NCBI RefSeq assembly: GCF_035984545.1
Contig: NZ_JAXCHP010000001.1
Location: 1,550,001 to 1,614,000, forward strand
Source of the DNA: Cryobacterium sp. GrIS_2_6
GTDB taxonomy: Bacteria > Actinomycetota > Actinomycetes > Actinomycetales > Microbacteriaceae
Reading direction: 5' to 3'
DNA length: 64,000 bases
Positions 38,246-48,856 of this stretch are shown here, piece after piece (the first letter of the stretch is position 1; each line of letters starts with the position of its first letter). The translations under genes were made by a program, and so were the position numbers. The notes under the pieces are model-generated. The model was not told the DNA's origin and did no database searches. It saw only the letters and a program-made list of their open reading frames with translations.

Positions 38246-38415
38246 TGCGCGCCGCCGCGCGGGGCACCGGCCCGGGCCGGACCGGTGGACAACCGGACCG
38301 AACCCAGGCCTGTCGAGGGCGCGCGATGCGCATCGGCGAGGGCCCGTGGACCCTCGTGGACCCTCAGGGATCCTCCGGGATCCTCAGGACCTCACGACGT
38401 CCATACGTCAGGACC

Positions 38416-41010
38416 TCAGACGGGCTTGGTGACGATGCTCACGAGCTTTGGCGCCCGGACGATCACGTGGACGATCTCCCGGTCCCCGATCGAGCGAATG
38501 ACCGACGCGGATGCGCGGGCGAGGCCCTCGAGGTCGTCAGCGGAGATCTTCGGCGAAACCACGAGGCGCTCGCGCACCTTGCTGTCGACCTGCACGATCG
38601 CCGTGACGGACTCCTCGACGAGGAGCCGCGGGTCGGCCTTGCGCCACTGGGCGAGCGCGACGCACGGCTCGTAGCCGAGGCGCTGCCACATGTCCTCCGC
38701 GGTGTACGGCGCGAAGAGGTTGAGCGCCATGGCGGTCGCCTCAGCGGCCTCCCGCACCGCGGCATCCGCCGGGCCTGCGCCCGTGTCGATGACCTTGCGG
38801 GTCGCGTTCACGAGCTCCATCAGGCGTGCGACGACGACATTGAACTTGAAGGACTCGATCAGGCCGGGCGCGTCGGCGAGGAAGCGATGCGTGACCCGGC
38901 GGAGGGCGGGGTCACCGGTCTTCCACAGCACGTCGGGCGCGCTCGTGACGTCCTTGGCCATGCGCCAGGCGCGGGCGAGGAACTTGGCCGACCCGACCGG
39001 GGAGACTTCCGCCCAGTCGATGTCGTCCTCCGGCGGGCCGGCGAAGGCCATCGTGAGGCGCACGGCGTCGACGCCGAACTGGTCGATCTCCTCGGTGAAG
39101 TAGACGAGGTTGCCCTTGCTCTTGGACATCTTGGTGCCGTCGAGGATGACCATGCCCTGGTTGAGCAGTGCGGTGAACGGCTCGGTGAACGTCACGTAGC
39201 CGAGGTCGAAGAGCACCTTGGTGATGAACCGGGCGTAGAGCAGGTGCAGGATCGCGTGCTCGACGCCGCCGACGTACTGGTCGACGGGAGCCCACTTCTC
39301 GGCTTCCTTCGGGTCGAAGGCCTGGGTGTCGTCGTTCGGGTTCAGGAACCGGAGGAAGTACCAGGAGCTGTCGACGAAGGTGTCCATCGTGTCGGCGTCG
39401 CGGCGGGCCGGGGTGCCGTCGATCGGGTTGGGTACGTTGACCCAGTCCGTGGCGCCGCCGAGCGGCGACGTGCCCTTCGGCTTGAGATCGAGGCCCTCCG
39501 TCGAGGGCAGCAGCACCGGCAGCTGGTCTTCGGGCACAGGGATCTCTGCGCCGTCCTGGCCGTGGATGATCGGGATCGGGGTGCCCCAGTAGCGCTGGCG
39601 GGAGATGAGCCAGTCGCGCAGCCGGTAGTTCTTCGCGGCCCTTCCGGTGCCGTCCTGGGTGAGCTGCTCGACGATGCGCTTGATCGCGTTGTTCTTGCTG
39701 AGGCCGGTGAGGGCTCCGGAATTGATCAGGCGGCCTTCCCCGGCCAGCGCGACACCGGTTTCCGCTGGATCGAGCGGAGTGGGGTCGAGCGGCAGTTCCT
39801 CCGTGCCGTCGATCATGCCGGGCGTGATCACGGGCAGGGTTCCGGTCAGGGGGGCCGTCGTGTCGACGACAACCCGGACGGGCAGGTCGAACTTCCGGGC
39901 GAAATCGAGGTCGCGCTGGTCGTGCGCGGGAACCGCCATCACGGCGCCATGGCCGTAGTCCGCGAAGACGTAGTCTGCGGCCCAGATCGGCAGGCGTTCG
40001 CCGTTCACGGGGTTGATCGCGAAGCGTTCGAGGAAGACGCCGGTCTTCGGCCGGTCGGTGGCCTGGCGCTCGATGTCCGTGCTCTTCTGCATCTGCACGA
40101 GGTAGTCCTGGAAGCGCTTGCGCACCTCGGGAGTGGAGTCGGCGACGAGCTCGGCGGCGAGGTCGGAGTCGGGGGCCACGACCATGAAGGTCGCGCCGAA
40201 GAGGGTGTCCGGGCGGGTCGTGAAGACGCTCACGACGGCCTCCCGGCCCTCGATGGCGAAGTCGACGTCGGCGCCGATGGAGCGGCCGATCCAGTTGCGC
40301 TGCATGTTGAGGACCTTGGCCGGCCAGGTGCCCTCGAGCTGGTTGAGGTCGTCGAGCAGGCGGTCCGCGTAGTCGGTGATCTTGAAGTACCACTGGGTGA
40401 GCTTCTTCTTGACCACGATCGCGCCGCTGCGGTCGCTCGTGCCGTCCGGCAGGACCTGCTCGTTCGCGAGCACGGTCTGGTCGATCGGGTCCCAGTTGAC
40501 CCAGCTGTCCTTGCGGTAGGCGAGGCCCTTCTTGTACAGCTGCAGGAACAGCCACTGGTTCCACTTGTAGTACTCGGGGTCGCTCGTGTGCAGTTCGCGG
40601 GACCAGTCGAAGGAGGCGGCGTAGAGCTTCATGCTCTTCTTCTGCTGCGCGATGTTGTCATAGGTCCACCCGCGCGGGTCGATGCCGCGCTTGATGGCCG
40701 CGTTCTCGGCGGGAAGGCCAAAGGAGTCCCAGCCGATCGGGTGCAGCACGTTGAAGCCCTGCTGGCGCCAGTACCTGGCGACGATGTCGCCGAGCGCGTA
40801 GACCTCGGCGTGGCCCATGTGCAGGTCGCCTGAGGGATACGGGAACATGTCGAGCACGTACTTGCGCGGACGGGTGTCGTCGGGGTCGCTCGTCCGGAAC
40901 GGTTCGAGCTCGTCCCAGATGGGTTGCCACTTCGCCTGGATCGCGGCGAAGTCATAGACGTCCTCGTCGATCTCTACGCCGTGTGGGGTGCGGTCGTGCT
41001 CGTGTGCCAC
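38416..41010 (-). CDS. leuS: Leucyl-tRNA synthetase
   Basis: Class I aminoacyl-tRNA synthetase of 864 residues. The HIGH-type motif is [13 protein letters not shown] near residue 55 and the KMSKS motif is KMSKSKGN near residue 590. The editing domain CP1 lies between, with its conserved Thr-rich segment and the [14 protein letters not shown] motif. GTG 41010 is chosen as start ([11 protein letters not shown] follows, GAGAG upstream); an in-frame ATG further out at 41073 is possible. Confidence 0.95.
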   Translation of the reverse strand: MAHEHDRTPHGVEIDEDVYDFAAIQAKWQPIWDELEPFRTSDPDDTRPRKYVLDMFPYPSGDLHMGHAEVYALGDIVARYWRQQGFNVLHPIGWDSFGLPAENAAIKRGIDPRGWTYDNIAQQKKSMKLYAASFDWSRELHTSDPEYYKWNQWLFLQLYKKGLAYRKDSWVNWDPIDQTVLANEQVLPDGTSDRSGAIVVKKKLTQWYFKITDYADRLLDDLNQLEGTWPAKVLNMQRNWIGRSIGADVDFAIEGREAVVSVFTTRPDTLFGATFMVVAPDSDLAAELVADSTPEVRKRFQDYLVQMQKSTDIERQATDRPKTGVFLERFAINPVNGERLPIWAADYVFADYGHGAVMAVPAHDQRDLDFARKFDLPVRVVVDTTAPLTGTLPVITPGMIDGTEELPLDPTPLDPAETGVALAGEGRLINSGALTGLSKNNAIKRIVEQLTQDGTGRAAKNYRLRDWLISRQRYWGTPIPIIHGQDGAEIPVPEDQLPVLLPSTEGLDLKPKGTSPLGGATDWVNVPNPIDGTPARRDADTMDTFVDSSWYFLRFLNPNDDTQAFDPKEAEKWAPVDQYVGGVEHAILHLLYARFITKVLFDLGYVTFTEPFTALLNQGMVILDGTKMSKSKGNLVYFTEEIDQFGVDAVRLTMAFAGPPEDDIDWAEVSPVGSAKFLARAWRMAKDVTSAPDVLWKTGDPALRRVTHRFLADAPGLIESFKFNVVVARLMELVNATRKVIDTGAGPADAAVREAAEATAMALNLFAPYTAEDMWQRLGYEPCVALAQWRKADPRLLVEESVTAIVQVDSKVRERLVVSPKISADDLEGLARASASVIRSIGDREIVHVIVRAPKLVSIVTKPV

Positions 41011-41069
41011 GGGACTCTCATTCTGGTGATTCGGGCGTGAACGCTTCACAGTCCAAGCTTCTAGGTTAC

Positions 41070-42611
41070 TCAACCCGCGCCGGTAACGAGGTCAGGGCCG
41101 ATACCGAGCACGGTCAGGAGTGCCGCGGCCTTGATCCGGGTCTCCTCGACCTCCTCCGCCGCGACGGACAGGGTGGTGATTCCGCCGCCGGTTCCAATCG
41201 AGGCTCCTGCGGGATCGAGGACGATGCTGCGGATCACCATGGCGAGGTCGACGGCTCCGTCGCGGCCGAAGTAGCCGAACGCACCCGAGTAGATGCCGCG
41301 CGGACCGTCCTCGAGGCCGCGCAGCAGGCTGACGGCGCTCTGCTTGGGCACCCCCGTCATCGAACCGGCCGGAAAGCAGGACCGGACGGCATCCGTGCCC
41401 GTCAGCCCCGCGGCGAGTCGTGCCTCGACCGTACTCACGAGCTGGTGGACGTGCGCGTAGCTCTCGACGTCGAGGAGGCGCGTGACGGCGACGGTGCCGA
41501 GTTCGGCGACCCGGCCGAGGTCGTTGCGCATCAGGTCGACGATCATCAGGTTCTCGGCGCGTTCCTTGTCACTCGCGGCGAGGTCGGCGCGGAGGCGGGC
41601 ATCGGTGGCGGGATCGGCGGAGCGCGGCCTGGTGCCCTTGATCGGTTTGCTCGAGAGTCTGCCGTCGGTGCTGACGGTGAGGAACTGCTCTGGCGATGCG
41701 CTCAACAGGGCGGTGTCCCCGAAGCGCAGCAGGCCGCCGTGGTGGCTCGGGCTGCCGGCCCGCAGCCGGTGGTAGGCCACGACGGGGTGCGGTCGCACGT
41801 CGACGGTGATCTCATTGGTGAGGCAGAGCTGGTATGCGTCCCCCGCGGCGATGAAGGCCTGGCAGCGTTCGATCAGGGCAGCGTAGTCGGCTCCGCCGTG
41901 CCGCCAGCGGGCGCGGGGCGGCGATCCGGGCTGCTCGGGCGCGACGTCCGCCGCAGCCACCATGCCGGCCGACGACAGCGGATGCCGCTCCGCAGGAGCA
42001 CTGTCCCGTCGCGCCCGCACAGCTCGGGCCCAGTCCTCGGCAAGCCGGGCCGGCTCCCCCGGCTGCCTGCGGGCGAGCAGGGTGACAGTGCGGCTCTCGT
42101 GGTCGAAGGCGAGCATCCGGTCGACCTCGAGCAGGGCAGCGTCGGGGTAGCGCGAGGGAGGCTGCGGCACGCCGAGGGTCTGGGCGCCGAGCTCATACCC
42201 GAACCAGCCGACCCAGCCGAGGGTGAAGTCGCCTGCTCTCCTGCTGCCCGGCCCCGCCGCGTCACCGGTTGCCTCGCCGCCCGGCGGGCCGCCCGGCGCG
42301 GCGAGATCGGTGTTGAGGAAGTCGAAGACGGTGCCGATACTCGTGACGGGCGGGGTGAGCGGGTCGCCGGGAACAGTCACGGTCACGGTGCCATCCATTA
42401 CCGAGGCGGTCACGAAGCGGGAGCGTTCGGTCGGCCCGGCAAGATAGCTGAAGCCGGCCCTCGCTCCGGGGCCGGCGTCGAGCCAGATCGCGTGGGCACT
42501 GTCCCGGTAGAGCGCCTCGAAGGCGTCTGCCGGGTCCCACCAGCCGTCGAGCTCCCATCGTAAGTCTTCGCCCCGGCCGGGACGGCGACAGAGACGAAAG
42601 GATGCGGACAC
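41070..42611 (-). CDS. pabB: Chorismate-binding enzyme, PabB-like (aminodeoxychorismate synthase component I)
   Basis: Product of 513 residues of the anthranilate/aminodeoxychorismate synthase component I family. N-terminal domain 1-220, then the chorismate-binding domain (about 245-500) with [32 protein letters not shown] and GSMTGVPK. The PIKGT lysine is characteristic of PabB-type enzymes that make 4-amino-4-deoxychorismate for folate. No glutamine amidotransferase (PabA) or lyase (PabC) gene is adjacent. GTG start at 42611 with a -10-like TAGGCT six bases upstream. Confidence 0.9.
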   Translation of the reverse strand: MSASFRLCRRPGRGEDLRWELDGWWDPADAFEALYRDSAHAIWLDAGPGARAGFSYLAGPTERSRFVTASVMDGTVTVTVPGDPLTPPVTSIGTVFDFLNTDLAAPGGPPGGEATGDAAGPGSRRAGDFTLGWVGWFGYELGAQTLGVPQPPSRYPDAALLEVDRMLAFDHESRTVTLLARRQPGEPARLAEDWARAVRARRDSAPAERHPLSSAGMVAAADVAPEQPGSPPRARWRHGGADYAALIERCQAFIAAGDAYQLCLTNEITVDVRPHPVVAYHRLRAGSPSHHGGLLRFGDTALLSASPEQFLTVSTDGRLSSKPIKGTRPRSADPATDARLRADLAASDKERAENLMIVDLMRNDLGRVAELGTVAVTRLLDVESYAHVHQLVSTVEARLAAGLTGTDAVRSCFPAGSMTGVPKQSAVSLLRGLEDGPRGIYSGAFGYFGRDGAVDLAMVIRSIVLDPAGASIGTGGGITTLSVAAEEVEETRIKAAALLTVLGIGPDLVTGAG

Positions 42612-42617
42612 GCCCCT

Positions 42618-42623
42618 AGCCTA
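42618..42623 (-). promoter_or_regulatory. Putative leaderless -10 of the pabB-like gene
   Basis: TAGGCT, six bases, GTG. AGGGG lies in the gap but is too close to the start to be a ribosome site. Confidence 0.4.
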
Positions 42624-42758
42624 GGAGCCTGCTGATCTGTCTGGGCGCTGATGGCGACCCGTCCCGCTGTTAAACGGTTCTGACCGGGTTATCCACAGGT
42701 GATTTGCGGGGTGGCGGAGACCGGTGGAATGTCGGTGGTCCTCCGTAGAGTGACCGGT

Positions 42759-44221
42759 ATGACAGCTGAAGAACCCTCAGAAGTTCACGCGGAAAGCACG
42801 GTGGAAAACACGGCGGAACCCCCGCCCGGGACCCCGCCCGACAACCCTCCCGAGACTTACCTCAACCCCCGGCACCTCAGTCTCGTGGAGCCGTCCCTGC
42901 CCGAGGTGTATGACGCGATCCGGGAGGCGGACCGGGAAATGAACCGGGCCGCCGCGAAGCGGGCCGCTGCGATCTATGCCGCGCAGCGGGTGCTGGCCGA
43001 TGTCGGCCGGGCCCGGGCGGAAGCCGCAGAACGCGCCGGTGGGCCACGAATGCCGTGGTCGCCGGAAGAAGCCACGAAGGAGGAGTTCACCTGCGAGGTC
43101 GGCGCCCTGCTCCGGCTCCCGCGGCGCACGGCGGAGACCCTGATCGAAGCCAGCCGCACCCTCGCCGAGGACCTCCCCGCAACACGGGACGCCTTGACCC
43201 GCGGGGCGATCAGTTACCGGCACGCGCAGGTGATCATGGAACAGGCCTGGGGCATCCGAATGGATGATGACCCGGTGGCGGCCGCGCGGGCCCGCGCCGT
43301 GTTCGAGGACGTCCTCGTGCCCGACGCGGAAGTGCTCACCGTCGCGAAGCTCGCCGACCGGCCCGGCGGGTGCGGGAACGCACCCACCCGGAAACCATCA
43401 CCGCGAGGCACCAGAAGAGTGTCGAAGACCGGCACGTCGTGTTCCAGGCCCTCAACGACGGAATGGCCTCCCTGTACCTGACCGGGGACGCGGAGAAGGT
43501 GCAGGCGGCCTACCACCGCACCCTCGACACGGCGCTCTCCCTGCAGGGCCCGGAGGAAACCCGCACGCTGACCCAGCTGGCGGCAGACGTCCTCACCGAC
43601 GTCCTGATCGGCGGGGTCACCCCGGACGGTCTCGGTGCCGGGGTGGCCGCGCAGGTCAACGTCACCGTTCCGGTGCTGACCCTGCTGGGGAAGAGCGAGG
43701 AACCCGGGTACCTGGCCGGGTACGGACCCATCGACCCCGACACCGCGAGGCGTCTCGCCGCCGGGGCGCCGAGCTTCACCCGGCTACTCACCCACCCGGA
43801 AACCGGCGTCGTGCTCTCGATGGGACGCGACACCTACAAACCACCCGCCGCGCTCAAGAAATGGCTCGAGGTGCGGGATGAAACCTGCACCTTCCCGGGC
43901 TGCCGCCGCTCCGCCAAACGGTCCGACCTCGACCACAGCATCGAGTGGCAGCACGGCGGGGAGACCGACGCGATGAACCTCGCCCATCTCTGCCCGTATC
44001 ACCACGCGGTGAAGAGCTACACGAGGTGGTCGCCGAAGCACCTCGGCGACGGCCGCATCGAATGGACGTCCCCGGCCGGGTACAGCTACATCGTGGAACC
44101 CTCAGCGGACATGAGACCACCCCGACATCCCACGCCCGTACCCAAACCGCCGGCCCCGTTCGTGGATGTCTGGACCCTCGACCCCACACCCGAAGACCCC
44201 GACGACCCGACACCGTTCTAG
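42759..44221 (+). pseudogene. DUF222/HNH endonuclease-like protein, frameshifted
   Basis: Two overlapping frames together make one DUF222-HNH protein of about 487 residues. The first (42759 to about 43360) carries the DUF222 helical domain (MPWSPEEATKEEFTCEVGAL, RRTAETLIEASRTL). The second (about 43362 to 44221) continues with RERTHPETITARHQKSVEDRHV and ends in an HNH nuclease (CTFPGCRRSAKRSDLDHSIEWQHGG and HLCPYHHAVK). One G seems to be missing in the run around 43358-43364. ATG 42759 has a -10-like TAGAGT seven bases upstream. Such genes occur in many copies in Microbacteriaceae; their function is unclear. Inactivation or base-call error. Confidence 0.82.
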
Positions 44222-44280
44222 CAGGGACCTCCGGCGATCTCCGGAACAAACAGGTTGAGGCCAGCGGGGTCCCGCGGGCA

Positions 44281-44351
44281 GAGTCAGGCGCGTCGGGTCA
44301 CCCGGCAAGTCAGGCGGGCATGGTCACGCGGGCAAGATCAGGCGCGCAGCG
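44281..44351. repeat. Degenerate tandem repeat downstream of cydC
   Basis: About 71 bases made of imperfect GTCAGGCGGG and GGTCACxCG units reaching into the cydC stop codon. Similar GTCAG-type arrays sit directly after the stop codons of the MprF-like gene and hisD. The rest of 44222-44351 shows nothing further. Confidence 0.5.
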
Positions 44352-46037
44352 TCAGGCGGGAAGGGTCACCCGTGCGGTGATGAGCTCGTCGGGCACCGGG
44401 GTGTGCGAGATGAGCAGGACGGCCCTGCCGTCCTCTGCCGCCGTCGCGAGGATGTCCCGCACGAGACGGTCACCCTGTGCCTCGTCCACGTTCGCGGTGG
44501 GTTCGTCGACGACGAGCACGGGGAAGTCCGCCAGGAGCGCCCTGGCAAGGGCGATCCGCTGGGCCTGGCCGCCGGAGACGAGGGCGCCGCGTTCGCCGAC
44601 CCTCGCGTCCAGTCCTCCGCGCTGTGCGGTCCAGTCGCCGAGGCCGACCCGATCGAGCACGGCGAGCAGGTCGTCGTCGCTCGCGGTTTCCCTGGCGAAC
44701 AGCAGGTTCTGGCGGATGCTGTCGTCGAAGAGCCAGGGTTGTTGCTCGCACAGTCCGACTGCGCGGCGCACGGCGGAGGGCGCGAGCGTGTTCGCCTCGA
44801 CGCCGTCGAGCGTGTACGAACCGGTGTAGTCGAGGAAACGGACGAGCACCTGCGCAAGCGTGGTCTTGCCAGCGCCGCTCGGGCCGGCGAGGTGGACGCG
44901 TTCACCGGGGCCGAGGCGGAGGGTCACGCCGGAGACGCCGGGCTCCGTGGCGCCGGGCCAGGAGGCGCCGACCCCGCTCAGCAGCAACGCAGGCTGCGCG
45001 GAGATGGCGGATGCGACGGCGTCCTGCCCGGAATCGGCGTCGTTCTCGATCGGGATCTCCCGCGGGACCGTGGTGGGTACGGCATCCGCAACACGTTGGG
45101 CGCTCGATCGCACCTGGCGCCAGGCGCCGAGGGCGGCCGGCACGACGGCGAAGATCTCGAAGACCGCCATCGGAACGAGCACGATCACGGCGAAATCGGG
45201 CCCGGGCAGGCTGCCGCCCGAGAGCCCGCCGAACCCGGCGAGCAACGCGACGACGGTCGCGGCACCCGCGAAAAGGGAGAGCACGGCGCCCTGGATGCCG
45301 ACGCCGACGGATCGGCGCAGGGTCGCCCGGCGCAGCCGGTCGTCGGCGCCGACCAGCCCTTCCAGACGGGAATCGAGCACTCCGAACGCCGTGAGCACGT
45401 CGATGTTCTCGACGAGTTCGAGCACCCGGTCGGCAAGGTCCCCGCGGAGTGGAGCGAGCTCCCGCTCGGAGCCGGCGGCGACGCTCCCCGACGCGGCCGT
45501 GCCGAGCACTCCGGCGAGGACGAGACAGAGCGCGAGTCCGAGAGCCGCGAGCGGCGAGAGCAGCCAGACGCCCAGGACGCTCACTACGGTGAGCACCCCG
45601 GCCGTTGCCAGCGGTTGCACGACCCGCAGCGGGAAGTCCTGCAGGTCGTCGACGTCCCGGACGAGACGCGTCAGCAGGTCACCGCGGCGGGTGTTCGCGA
45701 GTCCGGCGGGGGCGAGCGGCAGGATGCGTTCGAAGACGCCGACCCGGAGCGCGGCGAGCTGGCGGAAGGCGGCATCGTGGCTCGTGAGCCGGTCGAGGTA
45801 GCGGAACGCGGAGCGGCCGAGGGCGAAGGCGCGCACGCCGACGATCGCCATCGACAGGTAGAGGATCGGCGGCTGTTCGGCGGCGCGGGTGATCAGCCAG
45901 GCGCTCGTCGCGAGCAGGGCCACGGCGGAGAGGGCGCTCGCGACGCCGGCGGCCAGCCCGGGCAGGAAAAGGCGCGCGGACGGCTGGGCGAGCCGCAGGA
46001 TCGCGCGGACCCTGGCGGGGGGCAGGAACTCAGACAT
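44352..46037 (-). CDS. cydC: Cytochrome bd assembly ABC exporter subunit CydC
   Basis: Half-transporter of 561 residues: six membrane helices (about 20-310; N-terminal ATSAWLITRAAEQPPILYL pattern typical of CydC) and an ATPase domain with GPSGAGKTT, LVSGGQAQR and LVVDEPTANVD. With CydD it exports glutathione/cysteine-type thiols or handles heme, needed to assemble cytochrome bd. It overlaps cydD by eight bases. It ends in a repeat-rich 3' region. Confidence 0.92.
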   Translation of the reverse strand: MSEFLPPARVRAILRLAQPSARLFLPGLAAGVASALSAVALLATSAWLITRAAEQPPILYLSMAIVGVRAFALGRSAFRYLDRLTSHDAAFRQLAALRVGVFERILPLAPAGLANTRRGDLLTRLVRDVDDLQDFPLRVVQPLATAGVLTVVSVLGVWLLSPLAALGLALCLVLAGVLGTAASGSVAAGSERELAPLRGDLADRVLELVENIDVLTAFGVLDSRLEGLVGADDRLRRATLRRSVGVGIQGAVLSLFAGAATVVALLAGFGGLSGGSLPGPDFAVIVLVPMAVFEIFAVVPAALGAWRQVRSSAQRVADAVPTTVPREIPIENDADSGQDAVASAISAQPALLLSGVGASWPGATEPGVSGVTLRLGPGERVHLAGPSGAGKTTLAQVLVRFLDYTGSYTLDGVEANTLAPSAVRRAVGLCEQQPWLFDDSIRQNLLFARETASDDDLLAVLDRVGLGDWTAQRGGLDARVGERGALVSGGQAQRIALARALLADFPVLVVDEPTANVDEAQGDRLVRDILATAAEDGRAVLLISHTPVPDELITARVTLPA

Positions 46038-47754
46038 GGGCGTCCTCCCCGAGCGAAACGACGGATGCCGGCGCAGCGGATACCGGGACGACCGGCAGCA
46101 CGAGGTCGGCCGCGGCCACGACGGCCGGGCGGTGGCTCACCACGATCACGATCGTGCCGGCGGCCGCGAGCTCGCGGAGGCCCGCGATCAACCGGCCTTC
46201 TGCGGCCTCGTCGAGGGCGGAGCTCGGTTCGTCGAGGACGAGCACCGGGCATCGGTCCGACAGGGTGCGATAGATGGCCCTCGCCGCGGCGACGCGCTGC
46301 GCCTGGCCGCCCGAGAGCCCGTCGCCGTTCACGCCGAGGGCGGTCCATGGATCCAGGTCGCCGCCACCGGCGAGGTCGAGTGCGCGCGCCACGAGGGCCC
46401 GGTCCACGCCGGGGGCGCCGAGCGCGACGTTGTCTGCGATCGTCCCGGAGAGCAGTCCCGGCCGTTGGCCGGCCCAGGCGAGCCAGGGTCGAGGACCCCC
46501 GGGCACAACGGCCGTTTCGCCGAGGGTGATGGAGCCGGAATACGGCACGAAGCCCTGGAGGGTCGCGACGAGCGTCGACTTGCCCGCGCCGCTCGGCCCG
46601 GCGATGACCGCGAACCGGCCGGGCGCGACCGTCGCACTGAACGCGGCGAGCGTCACGGTCGTGCCGCGCCGCACGGTGACCGCGTCGAAGCGAAGGGAGC
46701 CCGGCGGCGTCGCGACCGGAGCCGGCACCGCAGGCGCCGCGGCATCCGCCGTCTCCGCTGTTTCCGTTGTCTCCGCTGTCTCCGTCGCCGTCTCGGCTGC
46801 CGGACCGCCCTCGATGATCCGGAAGACTTCTTCGGCCGCGGCGAGCCCGTCAGCGGCGGCGTGGAACTGAACCCCGATCTGGCGCACCGGGAGGAACGCC
46901 TCCGGCGCGAGCAGCAGCACGAACAGTCCGACGCCGAGTCCGAGCGACCCGTCGACGAGCCGCAGGCCGATCGACACCGCAACGAGCGCGACCGAAAGGC
47001 TCGCCCCAAGCTCGAGCACAAAGCCGCTCAGGAATGACACCCGGAGAACCTTCATGGTGCGAGCGCGGTAGTCCTCGGTGATCGTGCGCACCCGTTCGGT
47101 CTGCCGGCGTTCCCTGCCGAAGATCTTGAGGGTGCCGAGGCCGCCGACGAGGTCGAGGAAGCCGGTGCCGAGCCGTTGCAGCGACTCCCACTGCTGCTTC
47201 TGCACGGCCTGGGTGGCCTGGCCGATCAGGACCATGAACAGCGGAATGAGCGGGAGCACGATGATCACCGTGATGCCGCTCGGGAGGTCCTGCCACAGCA
47301 TCACGAGTACGAGGATCGGCGTCGCGATCCCGGCGAGGAGCAGCTGCGGCAGGTACCTGGCGAAGTAGTTGTCGAGGGCGTCGAGGCCCTGGGTCGCGAG
47401 GGTGGAGACGCGTGCGCCCTGCTGGCCGGCAAGCCAGTCCGGGCCACGCTCGGCGACCCCGCGCAGCACCCGGGTGCGCAGCTGGCTCTTGACGGATGCC
47501 GCGCCGCGGCTCGCCGCGACCTCGAGCAGCCAGACGAACGCGGCCCGCAGGACCACGACCGCGGCGATCCCCCCGACGTACGGACCGAGTTCGGTCACGT
47601 CGTGGCCTCCCACCGCGAGCGTGATCACCTGGCTGAGCAACCAGGAGAAGACGACGACGACGAACGTCTGCGCCAGACCGAGCACGGCACCGATGACCAG
47701 GAACCACCGCGCGGCAGAGGCGTAGCGGAGCAGCCGGGGGTCGAGGGGTCGCAT
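46030..47754 (-). CDS. cydD: Cytochrome bd assembly ABC exporter subunit CydD
   Basis: Half-transporter of 574 residues with six helices (about 15-315) and an ATPase domain (GPSGAGKST, LSGGQAQR, LVLDEPSSALD). An Ala/Thr/Glu-rich linker (about 330-360, repeating TAET units) separates the two. Partner of CydC. It follows cydB after an 88-base gap that contains a 12-bp tandem repeat (CGGCTGCCGCGG twice, 47803-47826). Confidence 0.92.
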   Translation of the reverse strand: MRPLDPRLLRYASAARWFLVIGAVLGLAQTFVVVVFSWLLSQVITLAVGGHDVTELGPYVGGIAAVVVLRAAFVWLLEVAASRGAASVKSQLRTRVLRGVAERGPDWLAGQQGARVSTLATQGLDALDNYFARYLPQLLLAGIATPILVLVMLWQDLPSGITVIIVLPLIPLFMVLIGQATQAVQKQQWESLQRLGTGFLDLVGGLGTLKIFGRERRQTERVRTITEDYRARTMKVLRVSFLSGFVLELGASLSVALVAVSIGLRLVDGSLGLGVGLFVLLLAPEAFLPVRQIGVQFHAAADGLAAAEEVFRIIEGGPAAETATETAETTETAETADAAAPAVPAPVATPPGSLRFDAVTVRRGTTVTLAAFSATVAPGRFAVIAGPSGAGKSTLVATLQGFVPYSGSITLGETAVVPGGPRPWLAWAGQRPGLLSGTIADNVALGAPGVDRALVARALDLAGGGDLDPWTALGVNGDGLSGGQAQRVAAARAIYRTLSDRCPVLVLDEPSSALDEAAEGRLIAGLRELAAAGTIVIVVSHRPAVVAAADLVLPVVPVSAAPASVVSLGEDAHV

Positions 47755-47842
47755 GTACTCGTTCTGTTCGGTGGAAACTGTTCGCCGGAAACTATTCGGT
47801 GGCGGCTGCCGCGGCGGCTGCCGCGGCGGGAGGGTCCGCAGG

Positions 47843-48847
47843 TCAGAGCGCGGCGAACTCGATGCTACTGCGGCTGACGCGCTTGCGCAGAACCCAGTAG
47901 GTCCAGCCCTGGTACAGGAAGATCACCGGGGCGGCGATCACCGCGGTCCACGTCATCACCTGCAGGGTATACGGCGTCGACGACGCGTTGTCGATGGTCA
48001 GGCTGTTCGCGGCATCGTTGCTCGCCGGCATCACGTCCGGGAACAGCGAGGCGAACAGGGTGAGAACGGCCAGGCCGATCGTCGCAGCCATCAGCGTGAA
48101 TGCCCAGCCCTCTTTGCCGCGCAGATTGAGCAGGAACGACCCGATCAGCGAGACGGCCGCGGCGGCGGCGAACAGGGCGCTGAAAAGGCTGCCGAACGCG
48201 AGCACGGTCCAGAGCAGGAACGACGCTGCGACGACGATCGTCACGAGCCCCGCCTTGGTGGCGAGCGTGCGGGCACGGACACGGATGTCCCCTTCCGTCT
48301 TGAGGGAGACGAAGACGACGCCGTGGGTGAAGAAGAGGAGCAGCGTCGTCACCCCGCCGAGGAGGGCGTACGGGTTGAGCAGGTCGAAGAATGTGCCGGT
48401 GTAGTTATGCCCGGCATCGAGCTGGACGCCCTGGACGACGTTGGCGAATGCGACGCCCCAGAGCAGGGCCGGCAGGGCGCTGCCGACGACGATCATGCCG
48501 TCGAACCACTTCTTCCACTCGGATTCCGGCCGCTGGTGCCGGTATTCGAAAGAGACCCCGCGCGCGATCAGCGCAAGCAGGATCACGAGCAAGGCGAGGT
48601 AGAAGCCGCTGAACATCGTCGCGTACCACTCGGGGAAGGCGGCGAACAACGAGGCGCCCGCGACGATGACCCAGGTCTCGTTGAGATCCCAGACCGGTCC
48701 GATCGAGTTGATCAGCACCCGGCGGTCGGTGTCGTCCTTGCCGAGGAAGGGCAGGGACATCCCGACGCCGAAGTCGAAGCCGTCGAGGACGAAGTAGCCG
48801 ATGAACATCACGGCAATGATCCAGAACCAGAGAATATTGAGTTCCAT
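47843..48847 (-). CDS. cydB: Cytochrome bd ubiquinol/menaquinol oxidase subunit II
   Basis: Membrane protein of 334 residues with eight to nine helices, typical of CydB (FVLDGFDFGVGMSLPFLGKDDTDRRVLINSIGPVWDLNETWV near the N-terminus, here in two conserved blocks). It forms the oxidase with CydA. It lies nine bases after cydA. Confidence 0.95.
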   Translation of the reverse strand: MELNILWFWIIAVMFIGYFVLDGFDFGVGMSLPFLGKDDTDRRVLINSIGPVWDLNETWVIVAGASLFAAFPEWYATMFSGFYLALLVILLALIARGVSFEYRHQRPESEWKKWFDGMIVVGSALPALLWGVAFANVVQGVQLDAGHNYTGTFFDLLNPYALLGGVTTLLLFFTHGVVFVSLKTEGDIRVRARTLATKAGLVTIVVAASFLLWTVLAFGSLFSALFAAAAAVSLIGSFLLNLRGKEGWAFTLMAATIGLAVLTLFASLFPDVMPASNDAANSLTIDNASSTPYTLQVMTWTAVIAAPVIFLYQGWTYWVLRKRVSRSSIEFAAL

Positions 48848-48856
48848 CAGTTGCTC

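Noticed and set aside
38065..40833. Long + strand frame opposite leuS and comEA
   Set aside because: Same artefact; leuS on the minus strand has all synthetase motifs.
42759..44221. DUF222/HNH gene as a homing endonuclease or restriction system
   Set aside because: No intron or intein signs, no methyltransferase partner, and the gene is frameshifted.
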